Part shown: in pieces, positions 1 to 7,021 of the stretch
Position numbering within the stretch: the first letter of the stretch is position 1
How the letters are laid out: each line of letters begins with the position of its first letter
From: an uncultured Acetatifactor sp.
GTDB taxonomy: Bacteria > Bacillota > Clostridia > Lachnospirales > Lachnospiraceae
Assembly: GCA_947629645.1 (NCBI GenBank)
Contig: CANREV010000006.1
Coordinates: 1 to 64,000 of the forward strand
Direction of reading: 5' to 3'
DNA length: 64,000 nt
Made by a program: the position numbers and the translations under genes
Notes under the pieces: model-generated
Databases searched by the model: none
The model's input: the letters and a program-made list of their open reading frames with translations, nothing else
What the model was told of the DNA's origin: nothing

Positions 1-60
1 TTTTTCTTTTAGTCAGTGCTTTGGACAATGAAAATTAGAAAATTATGTCGGAATGGGTAT

Positions 61-423
61 AAACTGCCGAGACAGGCTAGTTACACGCGGATATGAAAGG
101 CTTGTTAGAAGTAGTTATAAACCCTCTAGTTTGACATTTTATGAAGCTAATCAAAAAAGGAAGTTTGTTGAGATTATTTTCTGGAATACTCAGATGAATT
201 TAGATTAGTTGTTCCGGCGGAAGCCTGTCCAAAAATAAAAGGAAAGGAGGTATAAGAGGACATTAGACAGGTTGAAAACTGCCGAGACAGGCTAGTTACC
301 CACGGATATGCAAGGCTTGTTATAAGCAGTTATAAACCCTCTGGTTTAACGTTTTATGAAGCTAATCAGAAAAAGAGGTTTGTTGAGATTGTTTTCCGGA
401 ATGCTCAGATGAATCTATATTAG
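61..423 (+). repeat. Two diverged direct copies of a 148-bp gene tail
   Basis: Positions 61-208 and 276-423 are two copies of the same 148-bp sequence, 215 bp apart and differing at scattered positions. In one frame both read open from before a Cys-Arg-Asp-Arg-Leu-Val start to a TAG at the same place, giving 48 matching residues that include the shared stretch LTFYEANQK. This suggests the 3' ends of two homologous genes, or of a duplicated one, whose bodies are lost. I do not recognise the family. The rest of 1-472 holds no other convincing gene. Confidence 0.6.
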
Positions 424-472
424 CTGTAATTTAAAACTTAATTAAAAATAATTTTTAAGGAGGGTTCAGAAG

Positions 473-970
473 ATGAACAACACAGCGTTAAGAGCAGAGG
501 CGCAGAGCGCCAACAACACACACATGGTTTTTGCAAACGAGGAACATGAGAAATTTTATTATGAGAAACTGGAACAGGCAGAGGATAACCTGACCGATGG
601 TCAGGTGGATTGCTATCACAAGGCTTTGATCTATATTCTCGGTATATCGGAGGATACAAGGAATCATTTCAGCCAGATTTACGATATGAAGTCCGGGTAC
701 ATCAAGCTGGAATGTCTGCATCAAGGCTGGCAGACAAGCGGAAGTGTAAGGGTTGTCAGACTGGCATTTAACCTTTACACGGACGGGACGCCAAGCGTTG
801 ACGATTATGAGGGCAGGGATGAGCAGCTGAACGAGTGCAGGGAGTATTCTGTAAGCGATATTTTCTGCTGCGGCTATGCAGTGTACTTCTGGCAGGGCAT
901 CATGCTCCGCTATCCGGAATACTGCCGGAAACAGAAGTCTATTGAAGAAATCCTTGCGGCGGTCAGATAG
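473..970 (+). CDS. DUF6075 family protein
   Basis: A 165-residue protein whose core (EHEKFYYEKL, GISEDTRNHFSQIYD, CLHQGWQTSGSVRVVRLAFN, LYTDGTPSVDDYE, DIFCCGYAVYFWQG) matches the DUF6075 family as I remember it. That family is common in conjugative and integrative elements of gut clostridia and its function is unknown. The start is ATG 473, preceded by AAGGAGGG. The first 20 residues before the conserved EEHEKF segment are a low-complexity lead not typical of the family. The gene lies upstream of a DUF3970-like gene and parA, which fits mobile-element cargo. A perfect 11-bp hairpin overlaps its stop codon. Confidence 0.75.
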   Translation: MNNTALRAEAQSANNTHMVFANEEHEKFYYEKLEQAEDNLTDGQVDCYHKALIYILGISEDTRNHFSQIYDMKSGYIKLECLHQGWQTSGSVRVVRLAFNLYTDGTPSVDDYEGRDEQLNECREYSVSDIFCCGYAVYFWQGIMLRYPEYCRKQKSIEEILAAVR

Positions 971-988
971 CTGCGGGCAGCTATCTGA
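963..988 (+). other. Perfect 11-bp hairpin over a stop codon
   Basis: TCAGATAGCTG at 963-973 and its exact complement at 978-988 flank a CGGG loop and cover the TAG of the upstream gene. There is no U-run after it, so it is more likely an mRNA 3'-end or processing structure than an intrinsic terminator. A second small palindrome, CCATGC-aa-GCATGG, lies at 1012-1025. Confidence 0.6.
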
Positions 989-1062
989 CTCTTGCGGTAT
1001 TCGCCAAATGCCCATGCAAGCATGGTCGCATGGCTCATTGCCCGCAGAAATGGAGAGGAAAC

Positions 1063-1245
1063 GTGCTGAAAATTCGACTGATGGGAACGAAGAATGATAT
1101 TAAGTGGTTCGAGAGGATTCTGAAAAGGCAGCCAAAGGTGGCAGTGACGGAATTTTCGGAGCTGTACCGGAACAAAGGTACAAACAGGTATTACCGGGCT
1201 TATGTGGAAGTGCAGAAAGCCAACATCAAAGAAAAATCTAAATAA
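1063..1245 (+). CDS. DUF3970-like small protein
   Basis: A 60-residue basic protein starting at GTG 1063, which has GAGAGG six bases upstream. The open frame extends further upstream to 1030, but without a better ribosome site. The sequence VLKIRLMGTKNDIKWFERIL followed by a short acidic/polar strand and YYRAYVEV resembles the DUF3970 family of small alpha/beta proteins of mobile elements. The function is unknown. The gene ends 17 bp before the parA start, so the two are probably cotranscribed. Confidence 0.55.
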   Translation: MLKIRLMGTKNDIKWFERILKRQPKVAVTEFSELYRNKGTNRYYRAYVEVQKANIKEKSK

Positions 1246-1261
1246 ACGGAGGAATAAAACC

Positions 1262-2416
1262 ATGTGTAAGATCATAGCAATCGCAAATCAAAAGGGTGGA
1301 GTGGGCAAGACCACCACAACGAGCAGTTTAGGGATCGGTCTGGCAAAGAAGGGAAAGAAAGTGCTGCTGATCGACGCAGACGCACAGGGCAGCCTGACCG
1401 CAAGCCTCGGCTTTACGGAGCCTGACAAGCTGGAGGTCACGCTTGCAAATGTACTGGAAAAAGTCATCAATGATGAAGAAATGGAAACGGGATACGGTAT
1501 CTTAAAGCATGACGAAGGGATTGACCTGATGCCGGGCAACATTGAGCTGTCGGGACTGGAAGTGTCGCTTGTGAATATTATGAGCCGGGAGCTGGTGCTG
1601 AAAAGCTATGCAGAGCAGATAAGGGACAGATATGATTACATATTGATCGACTGTATGCCATCGCTTGGCATGATCACCATAAATGCCTTTGCCTGTGCTG
1701 ACAGCATACTCATTCCCGTACAGGCGGCATATCTGCCCGTAAAAGGACTGGAACAGCTTATCAAGACCATCGGCAAGGTCAAGCGGCAGATTAATCCAAC
1801 ATTGGAGATTGAGGGCATCCTGATGACTATGGTGGACAGCCGCACCAATTATGCAAGGGATATTACGGCGCTGCTCATTGAAACTTACGGGAACAGGGTT
1901 CGGATATTTGAGAACAGTATATCGATGTCGGTAAGGGCTGCGGAAACCTCTGCTGAGGGCGTGAGCATTTACCGCCATGATCCGAAAGGAAGGGTTGCCG
2001 TGTCATACGAATCCTTGACGGAGGAGGTGAACATGGATGAGAAAGGAGACAATGCAATCGGCATGGATGATGAGCCGGAGGAAGAAAGCAGGGAAGGGGA
2101 AACTTCCGATCAGCATGGAGAGCCTGCCGACCATCCCGTCATGCAGAAGGACTGGGAGCAGGTGCTGCCGGAAAGCATTTCTGAAAAGCCGGAAAATGCT
2201 GCGGATGCGCTGCTGCCATATCTGGGAGAAAATGCCGTATGGGTGTCTATGGCGGGCGGTGGAAGCCCGCAGGTAATGAGAGCTGCAGCAGGAATGGCTG
2301 ACAGGCCTGCGCCGAGGGCAACGCTTCGAGAAAAACTGGAACTGTTCAAGACGCAGGCAGCCGGGACGCAGAAACAGGCGGAAATAAAAGAAAAACGGAA
2401 AGAGGAGAACATATAA
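1262..2416 (+). CDS. parA: ParA-family ATPase with foreign C-terminal extension
   Basis: A 384-residue protein. Residues 1-255 are a ParA/Soj ATPase: deviant Walker A with NQKGGVGKTTTTSSLG near the N-terminus, LLIDADAQGS, and LIDCMPSLGMITINAF as the Walker B region. Such proteins partition plasmids or conjugative elements by binding DNA as ATP dimers. The start is ATG 1262 behind GGAGG; an upstream open extension has no such site. The ParA family pattern ends around the VSIYRHDPKGRVAVSYESL segment. About 125 further residues follow, acidic and then Ala/Pro-rich, ending in a Lys/Glu-rich tail; they look like the end of a different mobile-element protein. No parB follows, so segregation function is doubtful. 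The ATPase call is sure; the fusion reading is inference. Confidence 0.85.
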   Translation: MCKIIAIANQKGGVGKTTTTSSLGIGLAKKGKKVLLIDADAQGSLTASLGFTEPDKLEVTLANVLEKVINDEEMETGYGILKHDEGIDLMPGNIELSGLEVSLVNIMSRELVLKSYAEQIRDRYDYILIDCMPSLGMITINAFACADSILIPVQAAYLPVKGLEQLIKTIGKVKRQINPTLEIEGILMTMVDSRTNYARDITALLIETYGNRVRIFENSISMSVRAAETSAEGVSIYRHDPKGRVAVSYESLTEEVNMDEKGDNAIGMDDEPEEESREGETSDQHGEPADHPVMQKDWEQVLPESISEKPENAADALLPYLGENAVWVSMAGGGSPQVMRAAAGMADRPAPRATLREKLELFKTQAAGTQKQAEIKEKRKEENI

Positions 2417-2568
2417 ATTTCAAAAATTTTTTATTGCAAAAGCGATGGAAACATCATAAAATATAGTTAGGAAAATGTGAGTAAACAAAGTGTCAACAGA
2501 CATGGAAGCTTTTGCTTTCAGAATAACTATGTTTAAAATGAGCTATACTGACAAAGGAGGTGTTTCTT

Positions 2569-2763
2569 ATGGCAACTTCAAGCATTACGAAGAATTTTAT
2601 CATATCTGGTCAGAAACAGGTGGAGATGTTTGCCGATGCGATTGAAGCGTCTGCCAACGACCAGACACCTCGTGTCCCGATCAATGTTACCTATTTGCAG
2701 GGAGCAGATGAGATATTAAAATTCATGGAGAAAAGGAAGAAAGCGGATGCAGCAGACAAATAA
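2569..2763 (+). CDS. Putative antitoxin of a GNAT module
   Basis: A 64-residue protein starting at ATG 2569, seven to eight bases after AAAGGAGGTG; the open frame begins slightly upstream at GTG 2560. It contains an N-terminal amphipathic segment (TSSITKNFIISGQKQVEMFADAIE) and a Lys-rich C-terminus. Its 3' end overlaps the following acetyltransferase gene by 17 bp, as in type II toxin-antitoxin pairs in which the small DNA-binding antitoxin comes first. No ribbon-helix-helix can be assigned with confidence. The antitoxin role is inferred from size, order and overlap. Confidence 0.55.
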   Translation: MATSSITKNFIISGQKQVEMFADAIEASANDQTPRVPINVTYLQGADEILKFMEKRKKADAADK

Positions 2764-3358
2764 TTTTACTGTGCTGAACATTCGTGAGTATTTGGTGAAT
2801 GAAAATAGCAAACTCGGAGAGGAAAAATTGAGACAGCTCCTTTCCGAGTTTTCATGTCCATTAAATGTGGACGTTCAGCGCTTTTTAAGACAGCAGGCTA
2901 TTGAATTTTCAAAGAAGCACCAGGCGGCTACATATTTGGTACTATCTTTGGAGGATGCGGAGTTGCTGGGATATTTTTCCATCACGATAAAACCTCTTGT
3001 TGTGAGAGCGGAGCCATTCAGCAATACGGTAAGACGTAAACTTGCAAGATTTAGTGAGATGGATAGAAGCGAGCAGACATATAATATAGCAGCTTATTTG
3101 ATCGCGCAGCTTGGGAAAAAATATAGTGACAGGGCAAAAGGCAGAATAACAGGACAGGAATTGTTAGAAGCTGCTATCAGACAGCTTCAAATCGTGCAGT
3201 CTCTGGCAGGTGGCATGGTAGCATTTGTGGAGGCGGATAATAATGAAAAGTTGCTTTCCTTTTATGAAAATTATGGATTTAAGCGCTTTGATACCAGACA
3301 AACTGCATCAGGCAAAGACGAACCGCATGAGCTTGTGCAGTTATTGAGATTGCTTTAA
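2747..3358 (+). CDS. GNAT-like acetyltransferase, possible toxin
   Basis: A 203-residue protein. The segment YLVLSLEDAELLGYFSITIKPL, the QLGKKYSDRAKGRITGQELLE stretch and FVEADNNEKLLSFYENYGFKRF fit a GNAT fold: substrate-site strands, an acetyl-CoA binding helix and the terminal FYENYGF motif. It is longer than a minimal GNAT and has a helical N-terminal region of about 55 residues. It overlaps the small upstream gene, an arrangement like TacT/AtaT modules, which acetylate aminoacyl-tRNA. A GNAT that simply modifies another substrate is also possible. A terminator-like hairpin follows. Confidence 0.7.
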   Translation: MQQTNNFTVLNIREYLVNENSKLGEEKLRQLLSEFSCPLNVDVQRFLRQQAIEFSKKHQAATYLVLSLEDAELLGYFSITIKPLVVRAEPFSNTVRRKLARFSEMDRSEQTYNIAAYLIAQLGKKYSDRAKGRITGQELLEAAIRQLQIVQSLAGGMVAFVEADNNEKLLSFYENYGFKRFDTRQTASGKDEPHELVQLLRLL

Positions 3359-3382
3359 GTAAAATTTAATAGTAACGAAAGG

Positions 3383-3425
3383 TGCATGGAGAGTAAGAAT
3401 TATTTACAATCCATGCATTTTTTAT
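3383..3425 (+). terminator. Weak intrinsic terminator after the GNAT gene
   Basis: TGCATGGA at 3383-3390 pairs with TCCATGCA at 3410-3417 across a 19-base loop and is followed directly by a T-rich run. It lies 25 bp after the acetyltransferase stop. Confidence 0.5.
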
Positions 3426-3816
3426 ATAATAGGAAAGTTCGCCATCCGGCAAACTCTTGAATGAAAAAGCACCCGCACAAGCGGGCATAAAACAAAACGA
3501 TGATCAGAAGATATAAAATCCTTCTTCAAATTCGTTGTCACTAAGGTTGTCATGAAAGAAATGGGAGAAAAAAACAATCCCTTACCCCTCAAGATTGAGG
3601 GGCAGGGGAGTTGAAGTGTTGAAGACACTTTTTGACTTAGAAATAACTATGTGATCAGGCAGCAGAAATAAATTACTTATAAAAGAAAACAAAGAACTTT
3701 ATAAGGGAAGTTAAAAGGAACTTTTAAAGGCTGTGAAAAAGGCACTTTATACGCGCCTTTATAAGATTGGAATCAAGAAAAGAGACGTTATAAAATTTAT
3801 GGGAGGAGGTGATATT
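3426..3816. other. Non-coding stretch with small hairpins
   Basis: No convincing gene is seen. The stretch holds CCCGC-acaa-GCGGG at 3472-3485 and a perfect 8-bp palindrome with a 2-base loop at 3585-3602 (CCCCTCAA-ga-TTGAGGGG). A short open frame on the minus strand covers 3422-3628 but shows no family resemblance or ribosome site. The stretch is probably a leftover junction between mobile elements. Confidence 0.4.
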
Positions 3817-4146
3817 GTGATTAATATTGACTTGGATAATATAAACGAGGAGGCTGTTTATAAGGCTTTTAATGTAGACGGAAACGAATCGGAAGCTTTA
3901 AATGACAGTTACCTGGAACTATTTGAACTGATTGGGCGTGATGCCATGCTTAAATTGTTCAAGTATTTTCGCGGTGATAAGATTGATTGTCCCATGAAAC
4001 TGTACCGTCCTGAGTTTATAGCAGACCTTGCCAAACAGACAACAGACCGGCGCGAACGGGCTAAGATTGCAAGGGCTGGCGGATATACTGTCAAGTTTAT
4101 AGAAAGTGTATTGCGTAAGCGAAGGAATGAAAATGAGGACGAATAA
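3817..4146 (+). CDS. Mor-like helix-turn-helix protein
   Basis: A protein of about 110 residues, read from GTG 3817, which follows GGAGGAGGTG at ideal spacing; an open frame extends back to 3733 without a site. The N-terminal half is acidic. The C-terminal half (LFELIGRDAMLKLFKYFRG, then CPMKLYRPEFIADLAKQ, then RRERAKIARAGGYTVKFIESVLRKRR) resembles the Mor/C-type activator arrangement, with a predicted HTH in the last 50 residues. It is therefore probably a DNA-binding regulator from a mobile element. The family call is by resemblance only. Its end overlaps the following gene by 14 bp. Confidence 0.5.
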   Translation: MINIDLDNINEEAVYKAFNVDGNESEALNDSYLELFELIGRDAMLKLFKYFRGDKIDCPMKLYRPEFIADLAKQTTDRRERAKIARAGGYTVKFIESVLRKRRNENEDE

Positions 4147-5248
4147 TTTAGTGAAGAGACAAGGGGAATTTGCGTTATGCGGGCATTGCAGCGGGGAGAA
4201 AGAGAGCAGACGCAGTTTACAAAAGAAAAGAACGTGCGTGGAACAAGGCAGGAAAAGATACCTGGATCTTTTAAAGATTTGGGGTTCTTTGTGTATAGTA
4301 GCCTTACATACTCTGAGCAGTACACTAAACGCCGGAGGTTATTTTCCTGATTTTCACGTTCAGGTGGTTCTTGTGCTGCACCAGCTTTTTTATACCTCGG
4401 TCCCGGTTTTCCTGCTATGCACAGGAGCCGGTTTTCTGGCTTCCGATCGGGATAACAGTTTTGCGGGAATGAAAAGAAATATCATAAAGGTGTTGTCCTG
4501 TATACTGTTGTTCGGCTCCCTGTTTTGGGGAACGGAACAGCTGGTGATGGGGAACTCCCTTTGTTTCAGGGAGCTGGTTCTGGCGTTGCTCGGGGACGCC
4601 ACCTGGTCACACATGTGGTATCTGTATCGTCTGCTGGGTGTCTATTTGTGGATACCGCTGATATCCGGTTTTGTGAGACGTGCTTCATCAAAAGACCATA
4701 TGATCGCCGGTGGAGTACTGTTGTTTTTTTCTGTTGTGTATCCCCTCATCGCAGGTTATATCGGTTTTTACGCGGCAGAGATAATGCCGGTTTCCAGCGT
4801 ATGGCTCTTTTACGTTATAGCTGGGGGAATCTTGGGGAAAATGCCGTTGGAGACTTTGCGGAAGTTTCAATGGCCTGCTCTGCTCGGCATTATCGTCACA
4901 GGGTCTGTGATCGTCTGGACCACTGTTCACAGGGGAACCGAATGTGTGTTTACCGAAGCGGATCCCGTCACGCTGCTTATGGCGGTGTGCCTGTTCGTGG
5001 AAGCAAGATGTCTTTGCGGGGAGAGGGCTTCTCTTCCCTGGCAGGCCGTGTTATCCGCAAATGCGCTGGGATGTTATGTGATTCACCCGGTTTTTATTCA
5101 TATCTGCGTGAAAGGACTGCACTTTAACCCGCAGTATCATATGCCGCTTCTGACGATTCCGCTTACCGTTTTGGTAATATTTGGTCTGTCCATGGTGACA
5201 GTATGGTTTCTGCGCCGTATCACATTTGTGAGAAAGTATCTTTTATAA
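4133..5248 (+). CDS. Acyltransferase 3 family membrane protein
   Basis: An integral membrane protein of about 371 residues with roughly ten hydrophobic segments. The first begins at KRYLDLLKIWGSLCIVALHT, the canonical N-terminal segment with the conserved His of acyltransferase family 3 (OafA/WecH type). Members transfer acetyl or other acyl groups to surface sugars or small molecules. The N-terminal 45-50 residues before this helix are basic and Cys-containing and look unrelated to the family. The ATG at 4133 has GAAGG upstream, but translation could instead begin at GTG 4238, just before the conserved part. The gene ends abruptly next to a recombinase fragment. Confidence 0.7.
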   Translation: MRTNNLVKRQGEFALCGHCSGEKESRRSLQKKRTCVEQGRKRYLDLLKIWGSLCIVALHTLSSTLNAGGYFPDFHVQVVLVLHQLFYTSVPVFLLCTGAGFLASDRDNSFAGMKRNIIKVLSCILLFGSLFWGTEQLVMGNSLCFRELVLALLGDATWSHMWYLYRLLGVYLWIPLISGFVRRASSKDHMIAGGVLLFFSVVYPLIAGYIGFYAAEIMPVSSVWLFYVIAGGILGKMPLETLRKFQWPALLGIIVTGSVIVWTTVHRGTECVFTEADPVTLLMAVCLFVEARCLCGERASLPWQAVLSANALGCYVIHPVFIHICVKGLHFNPQYHMPLLTIPLTVLVIFGLSMVTVWFLRRITFVRKYLL

Positions 5249-5348
5249 AACCGGAAGAAATGTTCCAGGACAGAATGCATTTCAGGACGGAGCAAGGCAT
5301 GCGGGCCGTAGTTGTTCTTTTACAACTCTGCCGCCATGATTGCGTTTT

Positions 5349-5575
5349 TCTGCCACTCGCTTCGCCACACGTTTACTGCGGGGCTTGTGGAAGCTGGTGT
5401 GAATATCAAAGTAATACAAGAACTTTGTGGACATAGCCGCAGTGATGCAACACTGGATATTTACACTACAGTTACAAAAGAACTGAAAAAGAGAGAATTT
5501 GGTAATTTTGAGGAAAAGGTAAAACAGCAAAAGCAGGAATGGATGTCAGGAAATATTGAAATATCAAACGGATGA
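5349..5575 (+). pseudogene. Tyrosine recombinase C-terminal fragment
   Basis: The last 75 residues of a phage-type integrase: CHSLRHTFTAGLVEAGVNIK, then ELCGHSRSDATLDIYTTVTK. These contain the H-x-L-R-H box, the downstream GHS motif and the nucleophilic Tyr in DIYTTVT. The N-terminal core-binding domain and first catalytic Arg are missing, and the upstream bases do not continue the family. The fragment cannot be an active integrase. It marks the former end of an integrated element and lies about 300 bp before a phased repeat array. Confidence 0.75.
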
Positions 5576-5633
5576 AATACAGATCGTGGCACCGGAGGAA
5601 TTTATCAGAAGAGTGGAGGCGAGCGATAAATGA
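5551..5633 (+). pseudogene. 3' stump of a gene coupled to the next ORF
   Basis: In a different frame from the recombinase fragment, codons ending EIQIVAPEEFIRRVEASDK run to a TGA that overlaps the next ATG as ATGA. The IVAPEEF-type ending resembles the last strand of PIN-domain toxins. Because the frame merges upstream into the recombinase remnant, only the tail survives. The PIN reading is tentative. Confidence 0.35.
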
Positions 5634-5854
5634 ATAATGCTGTGGAACTCTTGGATACCGGATTCGCATATTTGGTTGAAAAGCTTGGAATTGTTGACGC
5701 GGAACGCTTTGTAGCTATGATTAAAGGAGACAGTTTTGATTATACCATTTGGCGGAGAGAGTATCTTGACAAAATGGACCTGACACAGATCGATACAGAA
5801 CCTGCCGCATATGCTCGGAAGCATCCCCATACAGGAAAGGGAACCAGGGTTTAG
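5630..5854 (+). CDS. Small conserved hypothetical protein
   Basis: A 74-residue acidic protein starting at ATG 5630, with GGAGG ten bases upstream and ATGA overlap with the preceding gene stump. It has an N-terminal helix (NNAVELLDTGFAYLVEKLGI), then AERFVAMIKGDSFDYTIWRREYLDKM, a segment I associate with small proteins of toxin-antitoxin neighbourhoods in clostridia. The function is unknown. The coupling suggests it was the second gene of a two-gene module whose first gene has been lost. Confidence 0.5.
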   Translation: MNNAVELLDTGFAYLVEKLGIVDAERFVAMIKGDSFDYTIWRREYLDKMDLTQIDTEPAAYARKHPHTGKGTRV

Positions 5855-5874
5855 AGAGGCAAGAGAGGTAAAGC

Positions 5875-5918
5875 TTTTGTACCAATCTTGTACCATTTCT
5901 GTACCAATTATTGGTACA
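5875..5918. repeat. 11-bp phased GTACC repeats ending in a palindrome
   Basis: GTACC begins at 5879, 5890 and 5901, exactly 11 bp apart, each within a TGTACCA-type unit. The last unit forms a perfect palindrome with its inverse, TGTACCAAT-t-ATTGGTACA at 5900-5918. One-helical-turn spacing places the sites on one face of DNA, as in operators or iterons bound by cooperative dimers. The array follows the small gene at 5630-5854 and lies in an otherwise non-coding stretch (5855-6113). Confidence 0.7.
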
Positions 5919-6113
5919 AATGTGTAGATTAATGAAGAATTATAATGGCAGTGCTTTGGGCTTAAACGGTGGAAAATAGGGATGTGTACGCAAAGGCAGG
6001 TTGTCATTTCATGACGCTCCCATATTCCCGATGATGAGAACGCTCGAATAAAAAAACCTAGTATTTATGCAGCTTTCAAGCACCTGTTACCATGCCGCTG
6101 CAACAAATTTTGA

Positions 6114-6302
6114 ATGAAAAATAATGAGCATTTTCTCAATGATATCTTCTTGGAATTGGCTGATGATGCATTTGATGGTATGGAAATATTATTGGGTCCC
6201 AAAACATCCGAAGCAGAGAGAATTATTGTTGAGGCTCTATTGCATAAATATTGCAGTTATGGTGCAGTTATGATTGGAAAAAGCAGAATAAAGGTCAGAT
6301 AG
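6114..6302 (+). CDS. Small hypothetical protein
   Basis: A 62-residue acidic ORF from ATG 6114 (starting MKNNEHFLNDIFLELADDAF). Its composition is compatible with a real protein, but no clear ribosome binding site precedes it and I recognise no family. It is followed about 80 bp later by an intrinsic terminator, which supports transcription of the region. Confidence 0.3.
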   Translation: MKNNEHFLNDIFLELADDAFDGMEILLGPKTSEAERIIVEALLHKYCSYGAVMIGKSRIKVR

Positions 6303-6381
6303 AATTTAAATTGAGAAGATATATTATGCCTTCAGGAAAACTATAAATCAACAAAATTCAAAATGGTTAAAGCATTGAAGC

Positions 6382-6424
6382 GGCAGATCATGGAAACGTG
6401 GTCTGCTGTCTTTTTGCTTTTTTC
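6382..6424 (+). terminator. Intrinsic terminator
   Basis: GCAGATCA at 6383-6390 pairs with TGGTCTGC at 6399-6406 (one G-U pair) around an 8-base loop and is followed by a T-rich tract from 6409 to 6424. Confidence 0.75.
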
Positions 6425-6493
6425 TGCCTTGTTGAAAAAATGCGTAATCAATGTGTAAAAGATGCGTATAAAAATAAACCGCAAAGGAGAGAC

Positions 6494-6658
6494 ATGCCAT
6501 ATTAATTGCAATCGATCACGGAAACAAACAGATGAAGGCTGTTCACTGCCCAACCTTTGTACCCAGACTTATGCAGAGAGCTACAGAGCCTCACAGCAAG
6601 GGTATTCCGAATGCGCTCCATAGAGTAAAAAAATTCAGTAAAGTGAAGGGTTTGTTTT
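6494..6658 (+). pseudogene. ParM/StbA-type ATPase N-terminal remnant
   Basis: AAAGGAGAGA at 6483-6492 precedes an ATG at 6494. One base is missing after the second codon; restoring it gives a start reading ILIAIDHGNKQMKAVHCPTF. This is the phosphate-1 motif region of actin-like ParM/StbA segregation proteins of clostridial mobile elements. After about 20 residues the family resemblance stops, and the frame ends near 6660. The gene is thus both frameshifted and truncated, consistent with decay of a conjugative element. Confidence 0.6.
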
Positions 6659-7021
6659 GACTGGGGAAACCGGCAACATAGATTTAGGCATAGCTGGGAG
6701 GAATTTTCGTAATATTGTGACCAGCTTTCTCAAACTGCACCTTCGGAGTTGGCGAAGCTGCAGTTATATACGGTGTTACAAAATGACAGAGCGGGCTATG
6801 AGGAATGATAAGTGGAAAAGGTCAGCAGTCTGTAAGGAAAATTGTTTGGCCTTGTTGAACATACGTTCGATAACTAAGGCGTTTTTATTGGACAGTGCAT
6901 ATGATATGCTTTTGTTGCAGGGGACAGAATAGGCCGCTGCAAATAAGGGAAATGGAGGCAGGAAATTGAAGGCGCATGACTTTGACTTGGTTGCTTATTG
7001 TGGAAAGGTGGGATTATAATA
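6659..7021. other. Intergenic debris, no supported gene
   Basis: An open frame of 91 codons (6657-6932) shows no ribosome site or family resemblance. A short in-frame tail ending in a TGA near 6812 (QLSQTAPSELAKLQLYTVLQ) has protein-like composition and could be the last codons of a lost gene. The last 25 bases include the AAGGTGGGA ribosome site of the following lipoprotein. Confidence 0.4.

Noticed and set aside
3422..3628. 68-codon open frame on the minus strand
   Set aside because: The stretch is better explained as intergenic, with two small hairpins; no start context or family resemblance supports a gene.
6657..6932. 91-codon open frame after the ParM remnant
   Set aside because: It starts at TTG without a ribosome site and its sequence has no domain pattern; it overlaps in another frame a more protein-like short tail.
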